Assembly (NCBI GenBank): GCA_041725895.1 | Contig: JBGRQA010000004.1 | Span: 207,506-271,505, forward strand | Direction of reading: 5' to 3' | Length of the DNA stretch: 64,000 nucleotides | DNA from: JBGRQA01 sp041725895 | GTDB taxonomy: Bacteria > Bacteroidota > Bacteroidia > Bacteroidales > Marinifilaceae | Shown: in pieces, positions 35,258 to 45,164 of the stretch | How positions within the stretch are numbered: the stretch's first letter is position 1 | Layout of the letters: every line of letters starts with the position of its first letter | Made by a program: the position numbers and the translations under genes | Notes under the pieces: model-generated | Told to the model about the DNA's origin: nothing | Databases searched by the model: none | Seen by the model: only the letters and a program-made list of their open reading frames with translations

Positions 35258-37102
35258 CTATTTCTCCTCCAGTAATTGATTAAATTTATCTTTCAATTCC
35301 ACTACAGTAAAGGGTAATCCCTGCAACTTGTTGTATTGCTCATATTTAAACTCCTGCAAAGAACTTTTCAGGTACTCTGCAAATTGACCGTCATTCAATT
35401 CACAAACGATCAATTTTTTGTATCGTTTAAATACCTCTCGTGTATTCTTAGGTAGTGGGAAAATATAATTGAAATGCGCTAAGGCGATACTTTTACCTTC
35501 TTTTTGCAATTCTCGTACGGCAGTTGTCAGGTGCCCCTGGGTGCCACCCCATCCAATAACCAGAACATCAGCCTCTTCGTCTCCTCTCACAGTAAGCTCA
35601 GGAATAAAATTGGCTACACGGCGAATTTTCTCGGCACGTAAATCACTCATCACCTGGTGATTCTCAGGAATGTAAGATACGGTTCCGGTTACATCCATCT
35701 TCTCCAAACCACCAATACGATGCTCCAATCCCTTCATTCCCGGGATAGCCCATTTCCGACTCAACTTTTCAATATCACGGGCATAGGGTTGATATTCCTC
35801 TCCTTCTTTGGCCAAAGGAACCTCAATTGGAGACATTTCAGCCATTTTAGGAATACGCCAAGGTTCAGCACCATTGGCCAAAAATCCGTCGGTCAATAAA
35901 ATAACCGGAGTCATGTGCTCCAAGGCAATCTTACTTGCTTCGTAAGCGTAATTAAAACAGTTGGATGGTGTACTTGCCGCGATTACAGGAAGTGGACACT
36001 CTCCACTTCGTCCATGAATGGCCTGTAGTAAATCCGATTGTTCAGTTTTGGTTGGCAAACCAGTAGATGGTCCTCCACGCTGTACATTCACAATTACCAG
36101 AGGCAATTCGGTCATCACAGCCAAACCGGCAGCTTCTGTTTTCAAAGCCAAACCAGGTCCTGAAGTGGTAGTCACTGCAAAGTTTCCAGCAAAACTAGCA
36201 CCAATAGCAGTACAGATTCCAGCAATTTCGTCCTCTGCCTGGAATGTTTTCACCCCCAAATCCTTTCGGGCAGCCAGTTCCTGAAGAATTTCGGTAGCAG
36301 GGGTAATTGGATACGAACCACAGAAAAGAGGCAAACCAGCTTTCTCTGCAGCTGCAATCAATCCCCAGGCGGTAGCCTTGTTTCCGGTAATATTCCGATA
36401 GGTTCCCTTCTTAATTTTAGCCGGAGCTACACTATAATTGTAAGCCAAAGCCTCAATAGTTTTAGCAAAATTGTATCCGGCACGTAGTACCTTCTTATTG
36501 GCCTCAACTACCAAAGGAGCTTTTTTAAACTTGGTTTCAATAAACTCTTCGGTATGGTCCAGCGGACGGTCGAACATCCAGTATACCATACCAAGCGTAA
36601 ACATATTTTTGCTTCGCAAAATACTCTTCTGATCCAAGCCAGAATCTTTCAAGCACTCCTTGGTAAGAGAGGTTACTTTCGCCTTGATCAGGTTGTAATC
36701 TGCCAACTTTTCATCCTGAAGAGGATCTTCATCGTATCCGGCCTTGGCCAGATTTCGATCAGTAAAGCTGTCTTCGTTAACAATGATGGTCCCGCTTGCT
36801 TTCACCCACTTTAAATTGGCTTTTAGGGCAGCCGGATTCATTGCGACCAATACATCCGCGTAATCACCCGGAGTGTTTACCTCCGTATGACCAAAATGCA
36901 ATTGAAATCCGGATACACCACCTACAGTTCCTTGTGGTGCACGAATTTCGGCTGGGTAATCCGGAAAGGTTGCCACATCATTTCCGAATAGAGCGGAAGT
37001 ATCGGAAAACTGAGTTCCTGTAAGCTGCATTCCATCTCCGGAATCACCAGAGAACCGAATCACAACTTCTTCCTTTACAATGACTTTTGTCTTTTGACTC
37101 AT
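35258..37102 (-). CDS. korA: 2-oxoacid:ferredoxin oxidoreductase, fused gamma-alpha subunit
   Basis: A 614-residue subunit. The N-terminal gamma domain (about 10-190) begins VIRFSGDSGDGMQLTGTQF and contains FPDYPAEIRAPQGTVGG. The alpha pyrimidine-binding domain follows (about 215-450, GSYPITPATEILQELA, TSGPGLALKTEAAGLA, GGPSTGLPTKTEQ). The C-terminal domain (about 500-610) completes it. It catalyses reversible oxidative decarboxylation of 2-oxoglutarate to succinyl-CoA with ferredoxin, together with KorB. A triple inverted-repeat operator lies 58 bases upstream. Confidence 0.93.
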   Translation of the reverse strand: MSQKTKVIVKEEVVIRFSGDSGDGMQLTGTQFSDTSALFGNDVATFPDYPAEIRAPQGTVGGVSGFQLHFGHTEVNTPGDYADVLVAMNPAALKANLKWVKASGTIIVNEDSFTDRNLAKAGYDEDPLQDEKLADYNLIKAKVTSLTKECLKDSGLDQKSILRSKNMFTLGMVYWMFDRPLDHTEEFIETKFKKAPLVVEANKKVLRAGYNFAKTIEALAYNYSVAPAKIKKGTYRNITGNKATAWGLIAAAEKAGLPLFCGSYPITPATEILQELAARKDLGVKTFQAEDEIAGICTAIGASFAGNFAVTTTSGPGLALKTEAAGLAVMTELPLVIVNVQRGGPSTGLPTKTEQSDLLQAIHGRSGECPLPVIAASTPSNCFNYAYEASKIALEHMTPVILLTDGFLANGAEPWRIPKMAEMSPIEVPLAKEGEEYQPYARDIEKLSRKWAIPGMKGLEHRIGGLEKMDVTGTVSYIPENHQVMSDLRAEKIRRVANFIPELTVRGDEEADVLVIGWGGTQGHLTTAVRELQKEGKSIALAHFNYIFPLPKNTREVFKRYKKLIVCELNDGQFAEYLKSSLQEFKYEQYNKLQGLPFTVVELKDKFNQLLEEK

Positions 37103-37159
37103 GACTGTTTGAATTAACCTAAAATTTAATTCTTTCGTTAGTATTAAGGTTCTATTATA

Positions 37160-37212
37160 TGTTATATAACAATGTTGTTAAACAATCATGTTATTTAACA
37201 TGAGTAAAGGTA
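37160..37212 (-). promoter_or_regulatory. operator array upstream of korAB
   Basis: Three inverted repeats follow one another: TGTTATATAACA (37160-37171), the looser TTGTTAAACAA (37175-37185) and CATGTTATTTAACATG (37187-37202). Their centres are spaced 14.5 and 14.5 bases. On the minus strand a near -7 element TACCTTTA (37205-37212) lies directly upstream of the array, so bound protein would cover the transcription start. The box TGTTA-N2-TAACA recalls redox or Crp-type sites, but I cannot name the regulator. Confidence 0.6.
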
Positions 37213-38333
37213 GCGGTTTCGCAATATCAGGCAAGAAAAAAAAACAATTTTTACTTACTTTTTGCAAACGATTGTAAAGCAAAAAGTTAGCAATAGGTTA
37301 TGTATAAAAAAACAGCTGATAATAAGTTGATTAAGTCCAAATAAGAAGGAAAAAAAGGAAAGAAACGCCAATTTTTTGCCGTTTCTTCGAAAAATGCTTC
37401 AATATTATTAGTCAAAAAAAAGGTCGAGGATGATCAATATTCACTCCACTCCATTTTCCTTCTCACAAAATTTCCACCAACCGTTTTCACTACCCAACTA
37501 TTTGATTTGTAAAACTTAACTAATTCCAGGAAATCATTCCCAAATCAATTATCCAAAACAATTTGTTTTGATTTATTCTAAATAAATACATTGTATTTAA
37601 CGAACTTATGGATTGTATATTTAGTGAAGAATGAAATTTAAGGGAGGTAATTATGTTGTTTTTAAGGGCTCTTTTCGAAACCAAAGCTAAACCGAAGCTA
37701 CACCATATTCAATAACCATATCTATTTTGTAAAACAATGTCGAATGTTGAGCATACATAAAAATAGACTTAAATAAAAAATACAATATATACGTAGTATT
37801 GACTTCTTTAAAAAACTTACAGAAATTGCTTACAACAAAACGGAAAACAATTGGACCATTACCAGGAATACAGACAGAAAATCTGAATCGCATTGTCTTT
37901 AACATTAAGCAAAGTTTTCCCAAACAACACAGAGGCACTTATACTATTTGCTCGACATATATTCTGGTGGATGGCCTCCCACCATATAAAGAAAGCCAAA
38001 GGTTCTTTGACATACTGGAATTAAAGGCAAAAAAATATATAATCCTTGCTCCTGTGGTCAATGGAGTACAGGAGCAGGGACATTTGTTCCTAAAACTCGG
38101 TTTTGACCTCAATTTATGCACAACAAATCCTTGAGCAGCTGAATCCTATTTTCAAATGGTAAAGGCAATGTATTGCTAAACGATGGTATTGCTCCATAAT
38201 AATTCGATATTGCAAGAGACAGCACAGAAAGCCTCACTAAGTGGAAATATATCATCTCAAAACAATTAACTCCATCCTGTAGGTGGTAAATGTAAGCTAA
38301 GTACGATTTTATTTGTAAACAGTAGCCATAAAA
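37213..38333. other. long AT-rich intergenic stretch between korAB and susD
   Basis: About 1.1 kb without a recognised gene. It has a 20-codon plus-strand ORF at 37653-37715 with a strong GGGAGG ribosome site (MLFLRALFETKAKPKLHHIQ) and the TTG-started ORF at 37799-38134 listed separately. I could not identify either. Decayed coding DNA is possible. Confidence 0.35.
37799..38134 (+). CDS. uncharacterised 111-codon ORF, doubtful
   Basis: A TTG-started ORF with no clear ribosome site. The product is basic in its first third (TTKRKTIGPLPGIQ) and ends KYIILAPVVNGVQEQGHLFL-like, faintly reminiscent of the last helix and strand of an acetyltransferase. I do not recognise it. It may be the remnant of a longer gene, since the surrounding region is AT-rich and gene-poor. 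Confidence 0.25.
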   Translation: MTSLKNLQKLLTTKRKTIGPLPGIQTENLNRIVFNIKQSFPKQHRGTYTICSTYILVDGLPPYKESQRFFDILELKAKKYIILAPVVNGVQEQGHLFLKLGFDLNLCTTNP

Positions 38334-38359
38334 AAAGGGACCGCAATAGCGGTCCCTTT
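38334..38359 (-). terminator. terminator of susCD pair 1
   Basis: GGGACCGC and GCGGTCCC around AATA, with seven T following on the minus strand, 20 bases beyond the susD stop codon. Confidence 0.9.
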
Positions 38360-38379
38360 AGATATTTTAAATGATAGAA

Positions 38380-39966
38380 TTACAATACAGCAGTAGGGTT
38401 CTTCTTCATCTTAGGATTAGCATTCATCTCATCCTGTGGGATTTGATACAACCAGTTTGGACTAACTGAAGGCTTGTCCTGCTTAAATCCTTTTTGGTAA
38501 CGGGTAGGTTCTGCACCGCTATCTGTCAGATCCAAGGCTTCATCGTAACGTAGAAGATCCAACCAACGATGACCTTCACCCCAAAGTTCGATTCTACGCT
38601 GAACTTTAATCTCTTCGATCAAGCTTAAACCTCTTGCGTTAATATCGTAAGAAGCATCACGAGCAGTACCCAATTCAGTGATTACCGTTACTGCTTCAGC
38701 ATCCTTACCTCCCTGACGAGCCAAAGCTTCAGCTTCGATCAAATACATCTCTGCAGCACGCATGTACAATATATCATCAGGATTAATGGTTCCCCCATCC
38801 TTGTTACGGAATTTAACCGACATGTAAGGATGAGTATAGAAGCGGGTAGTCATGTCATAAGTTTTGATAACATTCTCCCAGGCAGCCCAGAAATCATCCT
38901 TATTATCGTAGTTTGGATCAGCTTCCCATCCTGCATGAACGTTTGGAGCTTTCTCCAACCACATCTCCTTACGATAATCAGTATCCGAAATCAGATTGTA
39001 TAAGTTTTTGTTGATCTTTTTAGGGTTAGATCTGTTCTGAGAACCATTGTTATTGGTTCCAATGTAGTAGAACTGAGACATGTACCAGTTGGTTTGATCA
39101 TCAATTACTTCAGCACCCCAAATCCACTCATCATTATCAACAGAATTAAATCCGGCTTTGAAATCAGATTCGCTCATCAATGAGAAACCATTACGAGCCG
39201 CTTTAGCATAGATAGCAGCATTCTCATAATCTCCCTTCGTTAGGGCAATACGAGCTGCAATACCGTTCGCTACATTCAAAGAGATGTGAGATTTGTTGTT
39301 TGCCTCACTTGCATCCTTTAAATAGTTGATAGCGGCTTTAATATCGTTCTCACACTGGGTATAAACAGCCTCAACAGTAGAACGTTCCAATCCTTCGTAA
39401 GGAGCCTCAGTTTTCAACATGATAGGCACCCCAAGATCAGTTGAAGGATTTCCGTAAGCAGGGTTGGTAGCATACAAACTAACCAAACGATGGTGACAGA
39501 AAGCTCTGTAAGCATAAGCTTGTCCCAATGCGTTGTTCAGCTCAGGAGTTACTACCATTCCTTCAGCAGCATTAATAATTGCGTTAACACTTCCGATAAT
39601 ATGGTAGTACTGCTTCCAAACAAATGAAGGATCGGATGAGTTAGGATTGGTGTGACGCAACCACTTGATATGGTTCAGGAACCAACCGTTTCCATCAGCA
39701 GAAAACAACATATCCCCGGCATTAAGTTCCAGCAAGGGCAAAATATAAGATTCACCAGCATACCCTGGGGAATAATCATCAAGAGGAGACTGAGCATACA
39801 TTTCACGGTGAATACCATTCAATGCAGCAATCATATTCTCGGGTGAAGAAAGTGCATTCACGGGAGAAACACTATCTGTAGGAGTTGTATCCAAGAAGTC
39901 CTCAGAACAACTCACCGAAGCAACTACTACTAGCGCTAATAATAATTTATTTATATATTTTCTCAT
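38380..39966 (-). CDS. SusD/RagB-family nutrient-binding lipoprotein (pair 1)
   Basis: A 528-residue outer-membrane lipoprotein that caps a SusC transporter and captures its ligand. The signal peptide ends in lipobox SVSC with Cys20, followed by SEDFLDTTPTDS, a usual SusD N-terminus. Helical TPR-like segments occur at about 80-330. The C-terminal family region contains YMRAAEMYLIEAEALAR and RRIELWGEGHRWLDLLR. It follows its SusC by 33 bases. The ligand is unknown because no degradative enzyme lies nearby. Confidence 0.93.
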   Translation of the reverse strand: MRKYINKLLLALVVVASVSCSEDFLDTTPTDSVSPVNALSSPENMIAALNGIHREMYAQSPLDDYSPGYAGESYILPLLELNAGDMLFSADGNGWFLNHIKWLRHTNPNSSDPSFVWKQYYHIIGSVNAIINAAEGMVVTPELNNALGQAYAYRAFCHHRLVSLYATNPAYGNPSTDLGVPIMLKTEAPYEGLERSTVEAVYTQCENDIKAAINYLKDASEANNKSHISLNVANGIAARIALTKGDYENAAIYAKAARNGFSLMSESDFKAGFNSVDNDEWIWGAEVIDDQTNWYMSQFYYIGTNNNGSQNRSNPKKINKNLYNLISDTDYRKEMWLEKAPNVHAGWEADPNYDNKDDFWAAWENVIKTYDMTTRFYTHPYMSVKFRNKDGGTINPDDILYMRAAEMYLIEAEALARQGGKDAEAVTVITELGTARDASYDINARGLSLIEEIKVQRRIELWGEGHRWLDLLRYDEALDLTDSGAEPTRYQKGFKQDKPSVSPNWLYQIPQDEMNANPKMKKNPTAVL

Positions 39967-39999
39967 AACTATTATTCAATTTTATTGATCACCTAATAA

Positions 40000-42900
40000 T
40001 TAGAATGATACATTAACACCGAAAGAAACAACTCGTGAAGGCAAGTAAACGTTACTAGTTGTACCGGCAAAGCTCTGCTGTGGGTTCATCCCGTCTCTTG
40101 CAGACAAAAGGAAAAGATTCTCAGCAGCAGCGAATACTTTCAGTGAATTAATTCCAAAATCCTTAATTGCTTGTTGTTTGAATACGTAACTCAGGTTTAC
40201 GTTCTTCAACGACAAATAGGAAGCATCAGTCAACCATCTGTCAGACATAGAAGTATTCAGGTTTGAGTTTCCATTTTCCAAACGAGGAATGTTGGTCTCA
40301 TCACCAGCTTGTCTCCATCCTTTCAATTGATCAACGTGGATAGCTCCACCATACTGACCTTCGTTCATTAAGGCAGCGTAGCTATAATCAAGGATTTTTC
40401 CACCCAATGCATAGGTAAACATGAAGCTCAAAGAGAAATTCTTATACTTCAGGTTATTGGTAAAGGAACCAAATACATCAGGAATAGAAGAATCTCCGGT
40501 ATATCCTTTCTCTGAATCCAGATAGTTTTCAGAAAGAACAGGTGATCCGTCAGCGTTATAAGTTCTCTTGGTTTCACCATTTTCATCCTCTTTCCATACG
40601 TGGTAAAGAGCAGCACCAGTCTTAGAATCAACTCCATAGTAATCGTACAGATAGTAATCGTATACAGAGTGTCCTTTAGCCCAACGCTTAGAACCATTGA
40701 TAAAAGGAGAAGGAATCTCAGTAATCTCGTTCTTAATAGTAGAAGCCTGAAGTTGAGTATCCCATGAGAAATTCTCGTTCTTAACAACAGTACCACCTAA
40801 AGCAACTTCAAAACCCTGGTTGTAAAGGGTAGCAATATTACGTGGCTGAGAAGAAAGACCCATTGTTGGAGAAAGAGGCATATCATACAACAGATCTTCA
40901 GAAGTCTTTCTGTAGAATTCAACAGAACCATGTAGTCTGTTGTTGAAAAGACCAAATTCAACAGCAGCATCAAATGAATTGTTAGACTCCCAAGTCAAAT
41001 CAGGGTTACCAACAGTTTTCCAACGCAAACCTGCTTCACCAGCATTTGGGAAAGGCTCGTACAATGCTTGATAAGCATAGAAATCAGAAGTACTGGTTCC
41101 CAAACGGTCGTTACCAACCTGTCCGTAAGAAGCACGTACTTTCAACTGGTCGATCCAGTTAATGTTTTGAATAAAAGCTTCCTGATCCATTCTCCAGGTT
41201 GCACCAACAGAGAAGAATCCACCCCAGCGAATATCTTCGTGGAAAACAGAAGAACCATCACGACGATAAGATCCCTCCAGGTAGTATTTATTCTGGAAGT
41301 TATATTTGGCACGACCGAAGTAACCTTCGTTGGTCTTGTCTGTAGAATACCCTGAAAGAGTAGAAGGAGTTACGAAGTTGTCAAACTCGTTAATACCACG
41401 AACAGTCAACAATGATTTCATTCCGTACATTCTGGAATAATGTCTGTCGAATGACTCGTGTCCTAAAAGGATTTCGATGTTATGATCTTCACCAATAGTA
41501 GTGTTATAATTGATCAACTGGTTCCAGTTTACAACGGTACGGGTGTAACGAGTTTCGTTGTAACGACCTGTTGGAGCACCATCACCTACGATCTCATTTT
41601 CGAACTCACGATCGGTATAGTTTTGAATATCGATACCAACATTAGTAGACACCTTTAGCCCATCCATAATGGTGAATTCAGCGTAGGAACGATTACTAAT
41701 ATTGTTGGATTTGGTTTCGTTAAAGTTGTACTCCAATTCAGCAACAATATGACGACCATTGTTCGCATCAGCAGGACGGGCATTGATTCCATGTTCTGCG
41801 TATCCGCCACCTAAATCGTACTGCTTGTTTCCAGCTTCGTCAAGGATATATTTGCCAGTTGCAGGATCAACCTGGTAAACAGGATAGATTGGTCCCATAA
41901 AACGTGCAAAGTTGAAAGGGTTCGCATAGCTGGAGTTACCGGTTGTTGGAGAAGCTAATCCTTTTTTGGTTAAGGAAGCAGATAAATTGGTTCCAATTTT
42001 CAACCATTTTTTAGGATTGGCGTTTACGTTCATACGAGTATTGATACGCTCGTAATCAGAGTTTACCATGTAACCAGACTCATCAAGGTAACCAAGAGAG
42101 ATAAAGAAATCATGCTTTTCGCCACCACCTGAGGCAGAAAGGTTATAGTTTTGTCTGTAACCCGTTTGCTCTAAAGGCTTGTACCAATCCAAATCAGGAG
42201 CAATCACCTGAGCATTAGGATTAATTTTACCATCTACACCCACGATTTGATCGTTGGCTACATTAAATGGATTGTACTTCAATTTATTGTAGATTCCTGC
42301 AGCAGCAAGAGATGCTGCTTCTTCTGCAGTTTTTCCATTACTGTGAATCAATGAGTTCTTATATGATTCGAACATCAATTCGTAGTACTCCTTTGGATTG
42401 GCAGTTTCGTAGTAAGGAATTGCCTGAGATACTACACCACCTACGGCTTTGAAATCGATTTTTACTTTACCATCGGATTTCTTACCTCTTTTGGTAGTAA
42501 TCATTACCACACCATTCGCTGCACGAGCACCATAAAGAGCGGTAGAAGAAGCATCCTTCAAAATTGTCATGGATTGGATATCATCAGGACTGATATCAGC
42601 AAGAGAACCTTCGAACTGAGCACCATCAACAACGTAAAGAGGATCAGCCACACCATTCAAGGTACCGAAACCACGAATACGAATTTCAGGAGCTTCACCA
42701 GGCTGACCTGAAGCTGCAGCAACCTGAACCCCGGTAGTAGAACCTTCGAATGCCTGTGCAACCGAAGTAAGAGTTCTCTCTTCAAGCTTTTCGGCACCTA
42801 CAACACCGGCAGAACCAGTAAATGATTCTTTCTTGGCAGTACCAAAAGCAACAACCATTACTTCATCTACGCTAATCGCATCGGATTTCATCACAACATT

Positions 42901-43173
42901 AATGGTAGAAGAGGTAATTTCAACTTCCTGAGTAGTCATCCCAACAAAGGAGAACACCAAAAATTTAGCATCTTCAGGAACATTCAATGAATATCTACCG
43001 TCAAAATCGGTAGTTGTACCAATAGTGGTACCCTTAACAACTACGGAAGTACCTGGAATGGACAAGCCGTCATCGGCCGAAGTCACTACCCCGGAAACTT
43101 CTTTCGTCTGAGCAAGTACGCTCTGTAATCCCACAAAGCAGAGGATTAGTAACGAAAATAGACTTTTTTTCAT
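40000..43173 (-). CDS. SusC/RagA-family TonB-dependent transporter (pair 1)
   Basis: A 1057-residue outer-membrane transporter with a signal peptide ending VLAQ (residue 22). A CarboxypepD_reg-like domain spans about 26-100. A TonB-box-like DEVMVVAFGTAKK comes near residue 103, then a plug (IRIRGFGTLNG, PLYVVDGAQF, ALYGARAANGVVMITTKRG) and a 22-strand barrel ending in VSF. There is no N-terminal STN domain, so it is not of the type that signals to a FecR/FecI pair. Residues 1-115 are almost the same as in the two following SusC proteins; beyond that it diverges. Confidence 0.95.
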   Translation of the reverse strand: MKKSLFSLLILCFVGLQSVLAQTKEVSGVVTSADDGLSIPGTSVVVKGTTIGTTTDFDGRYSLNVPEDAKFLVFSFVGMTTQEVEITSSTINVVMKSDAISVDEVMVVAFGTAKKESFTGSAGVVGAEKLEERTLTSVAQAFEGSTTGVQVAAASGQPGEAPEIRIRGFGTLNGVADPLYVVDGAQFEGSLADISPDDIQSMTILKDASSTALYGARAANGVVMITTKRGKKSDGKVKIDFKAVGGVVSQAIPYYETANPKEYYELMFESYKNSLIHSNGKTAEEAASLAAAGIYNKLKYNPFNVANDQIVGVDGKINPNAQVIAPDLDWYKPLEQTGYRQNYNLSASGGGEKHDFFISLGYLDESGYMVNSDYERINTRMNVNANPKKWLKIGTNLSASLTKKGLASPTTGNSSYANPFNFARFMGPIYPVYQVDPATGKYILDEAGNKQYDLGGGYAEHGINARPADANNGRHIVAELEYNFNETKSNNISNRSYAEFTIMDGLKVSTNVGIDIQNYTDREFENEIVGDGAPTGRYNETRYTRTVVNWNQLINYNTTIGEDHNIEILLGHESFDRHYSRMYGMKSLLTVRGINEFDNFVTPSTLSGYSTDKTNEGYFGRAKYNFQNKYYLEGSYRRDGSSVFHEDIRWGGFFSVGATWRMDQEAFIQNINWIDQLKVRASYGQVGNDRLGTSTSDFYAYQALYEPFPNAGEAGLRWKTVGNPDLTWESNNSFDAAVEFGLFNNRLHGSVEFYRKTSEDLLYDMPLSPTMGLSSQPRNIATLYNQGFEVALGGTVVKNENFSWDTQLQASTIKNEITEIPSPFINGSKRWAKGHSVYDYYLYDYYGVDSKTGAALYHVWKEDENGETKRTYNADGSPVLSENYLDSEKGYTGDSSIPDVFGSFTNNLKYKNFSLSFMFTYALGGKILDYSYAALMNEGQYGGAIHVDQLKGWRQAGDETNIPRLENGNSNLNTSMSDRWLTDASYLSLKNVNLSYVFKQQAIKDFGINSLKVFAAAENLFLLSARDGMNPQQSFAGTTSNVYLPSRVVSFGVNVSF

Positions 43174-43418
43174 AAAACTTTTAGTTAGTGGTTAATCAAA
43201 AAAACACTTATGTATAACCTTGTGAACCATTAAAATGAAACCAAGGCATAATGTGTACTCTTCTGAATTAGATTGAAGCAATTCTTTTCGGATACATTTC
43301 CCCTACCCGAAATAAAATTTGCCTGAAATAAGATTCGCCCGGAGATTTCAATTGAAACTCAAGATCCGGTTGAAAATCTTAAGGCACCAAAAGTGTAAAA
43401 AAAAGTTAAAAAATCAAA
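43174..43418 (-). promoter_or_regulatory. promoter and long leader of susCD pair 1
   Basis: On the minus strand TTTG (43415-43418), 19 bases, then CACTTTTG (43388-43395). This is the Bacteroidota promoter with C for the first T of the -7 box. The resulting leader is about 210 nt. It shares with the other two pairs a block near its middle (AATTC, then AAG, then GTAC) and the block TTAACCACTAACTAAAA just before the ATG. The remaining stretch up to 43701 is AT-rich. It contains 43458-43525, which resembles 48518-48566 upstream of pair 2. Confidence 0.65.
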
Positions 43419-43701
43419 TCTATCCAATCACCACTGAACCAATAATTTGAAAAAGTTGTTAAATAAAAAACTATACTTTCGTTAACATTGTTTAACAATC
43501 ACACATCTTACATACTACCTGTTTTAAAGAGACTTAAAAAAACATTCATAAACCCCATAATTTTTCTTGACTCTCGTTTTTTTTTGCTATTAAAAAAATC
43601 ATTTTTATTACTTACAAATAAGGAAAAATGCAAAAAAAGTAGCAGCAGAGGACCTATATGTTGGATTTAAATCTCCTCCCAATCCCTTTTAGACAAAAAA
43701 A

Positions 43702-43722
43702 GGGTGCCCTAAAAGGACACCC
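43702..43722 (-). terminator. terminator of susCD pair 2
   Basis: GGGTG and CACCC with an inner CCT/AGG helix, followed on the minus strand by TTTTTTTG. It lies 25 bases past the susD stop codon. Confidence 0.8.
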
Positions 43723-43746
43723 TCAAAATATTAAAAGTTCTAAACC

Positions 43747-45153
43747 CTATTTTGCGTAAACAGGATTCTGCTGAATATTCTTATTAGAATTCAATTCGTT
43801 TCTTGGAATTGGCAAAATAGTATTGTAAGCATCGTACTTAATCTCGGTTGGAGCTGATCCTAAATGATCATCACCTACACGAACAATATCTCTTTTGTTA
43901 CGAATCAAATCGAAGAAAGTTTGTCCTTCTCCTACAAACTCTTTTCGCTTCTCAAGAAGAATACGGTCGATATTTACATCTGCATCAGCCAGAGCGGTTT
44001 TTTCATTGGTACGCTTTGCCAATACTGCATTGATGTATTTAGCTACTTCTGAGTTTGGCTTCTTCAGTTCTAAAGCAGCCTCAGCAGCAATAAAATACAT
44101 TTCAGACAAACGAATCAACAGGATATTGTTGAAGTTTGGATCTGGGTACTTCAAAAGAATCTTCTTGTCGTTTACAACAGCAGAACGCTCATCAGACGCA
44201 TCAGCCTTAAGTACATCAATTAATGACTTTGCTACATTCATAGTATTGTAACCAGTTTCAGCCCACAAATAGCCAATTCCTTCTCTACTTGCATTGTCTT
44301 CCTCTGTATTAATAAGAGTAAGAATAGCTTCGGAATTGTTATAGGCATTGGTCCAGCTCTCTACATAATCACCGGAAGGGATCAATGAATAAGCTTTTGA
44401 ATCAATCACCTCGTTGGCCAAATCGTATGCTGTTTGGTATTCTCCACGATACAATGCCACACGAGCATAAAGAGCTTTCACTGCATTTTGGGTAAACCAA
44501 CCATTAGTAGATGCAGAAGCAGGCATTAATTTAATAGCTGCTTTCAAATCATCCATTACAAATTTATAGGAATCAAACAGGTTCGCACGTTCTGGTTGCT
44601 CATCCTTAGTAATAACACGATCAGCAAGAACAACTCCCAATTCTGCTTTTAAATCCCCAGCAACTGCAGTTGGAATACGACTATGAACTTTCAACAAATC
44701 AAAATGAATCAGAGCTCTTAATGCAATAAAGTTAGCCTCGATCTCTGCTTTTTGAGCCTTCTCTTCATCGGAAACAACCTCAATTTTGTCGATATTTTGA
44801 AGTGCATTGTTTACCGAAACCAGGCACTTGTAAGGACGCGACCACATAGCCGAAGGACTAGCCTCAGTAGTTTCAGTGTAACGATACATTGAAATATTTC
44901 TTTTGTTGGTCGCCGTAGACATTACATCGGGTCCTTTAAGATCACCGTAAACGATAAAGCTAGCACCATAATAATCTTCATCCTGCATTAAGGAAAGAAC
45001 ACCATTTACAGCATTACGCCCATCCTTCAAAGTATTCAAGGCATCATTACTATCGATTTTATCTGTAGGTACTACATCACTGATCCAGTCTTCCGAACAA
45101 GATCCTAGCCCAAGCGACATAGCCGCTGCAGCTAATACTATATATTTTTTCAT
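43747..45153 (-). CDS. SusD/RagB-family nutrient-binding lipoprotein (pair 2)
   Basis: A 468-residue lipoprotein with lipobox GSC (Cys19) followed by SEDWISDVVPTD. Family regions LLIRLSEMYFIAAEAAL (about 335) and LLEKRKEFVGEGQTFFDLIRN (about 405) are present. It is shorter than the SusD proteins of pairs 1 and 3. I use the ATG at 45153; a TTG three codons earlier is the alternative. It starts 11 bases after its SusC partner. Ligand unknown. Confidence 0.92.
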   Translation of the reverse strand: MKKYIVLAAAAMSLGLGSCSEDWISDVVPTDKIDSNDALNTLKDGRNAVNGVLSLMQDEDYYGASFIVYGDLKGPDVMSTATNKRNISMYRYTETTEASPSAMWSRPYKCLVSVNNALQNIDKIEVVSDEEKAQKAEIEANFIALRALIHFDLLKVHSRIPTAVAGDLKAELGVVLADRVITKDEQPERANLFDSYKFVMDDLKAAIKLMPASASTNGWFTQNAVKALYARVALYRGEYQTAYDLANEVIDSKAYSLIPSGDYVESWTNAYNNSEAILTLINTEEDNASREGIGYLWAETGYNTMNVAKSLIDVLKADASDERSAVVNDKKILLKYPDPNFNNILLIRLSEMYFIAAEAALELKKPNSEVAKYINAVLAKRTNEKTALADADVNIDRILLEKRKEFVGEGQTFFDLIRNKRDIVRVGDDHLGSAPTEIKYDAYNTILPIPRNELNSNKNIQQNPVYAK

Positions 45154-45164
45154 TTTATTCAATA

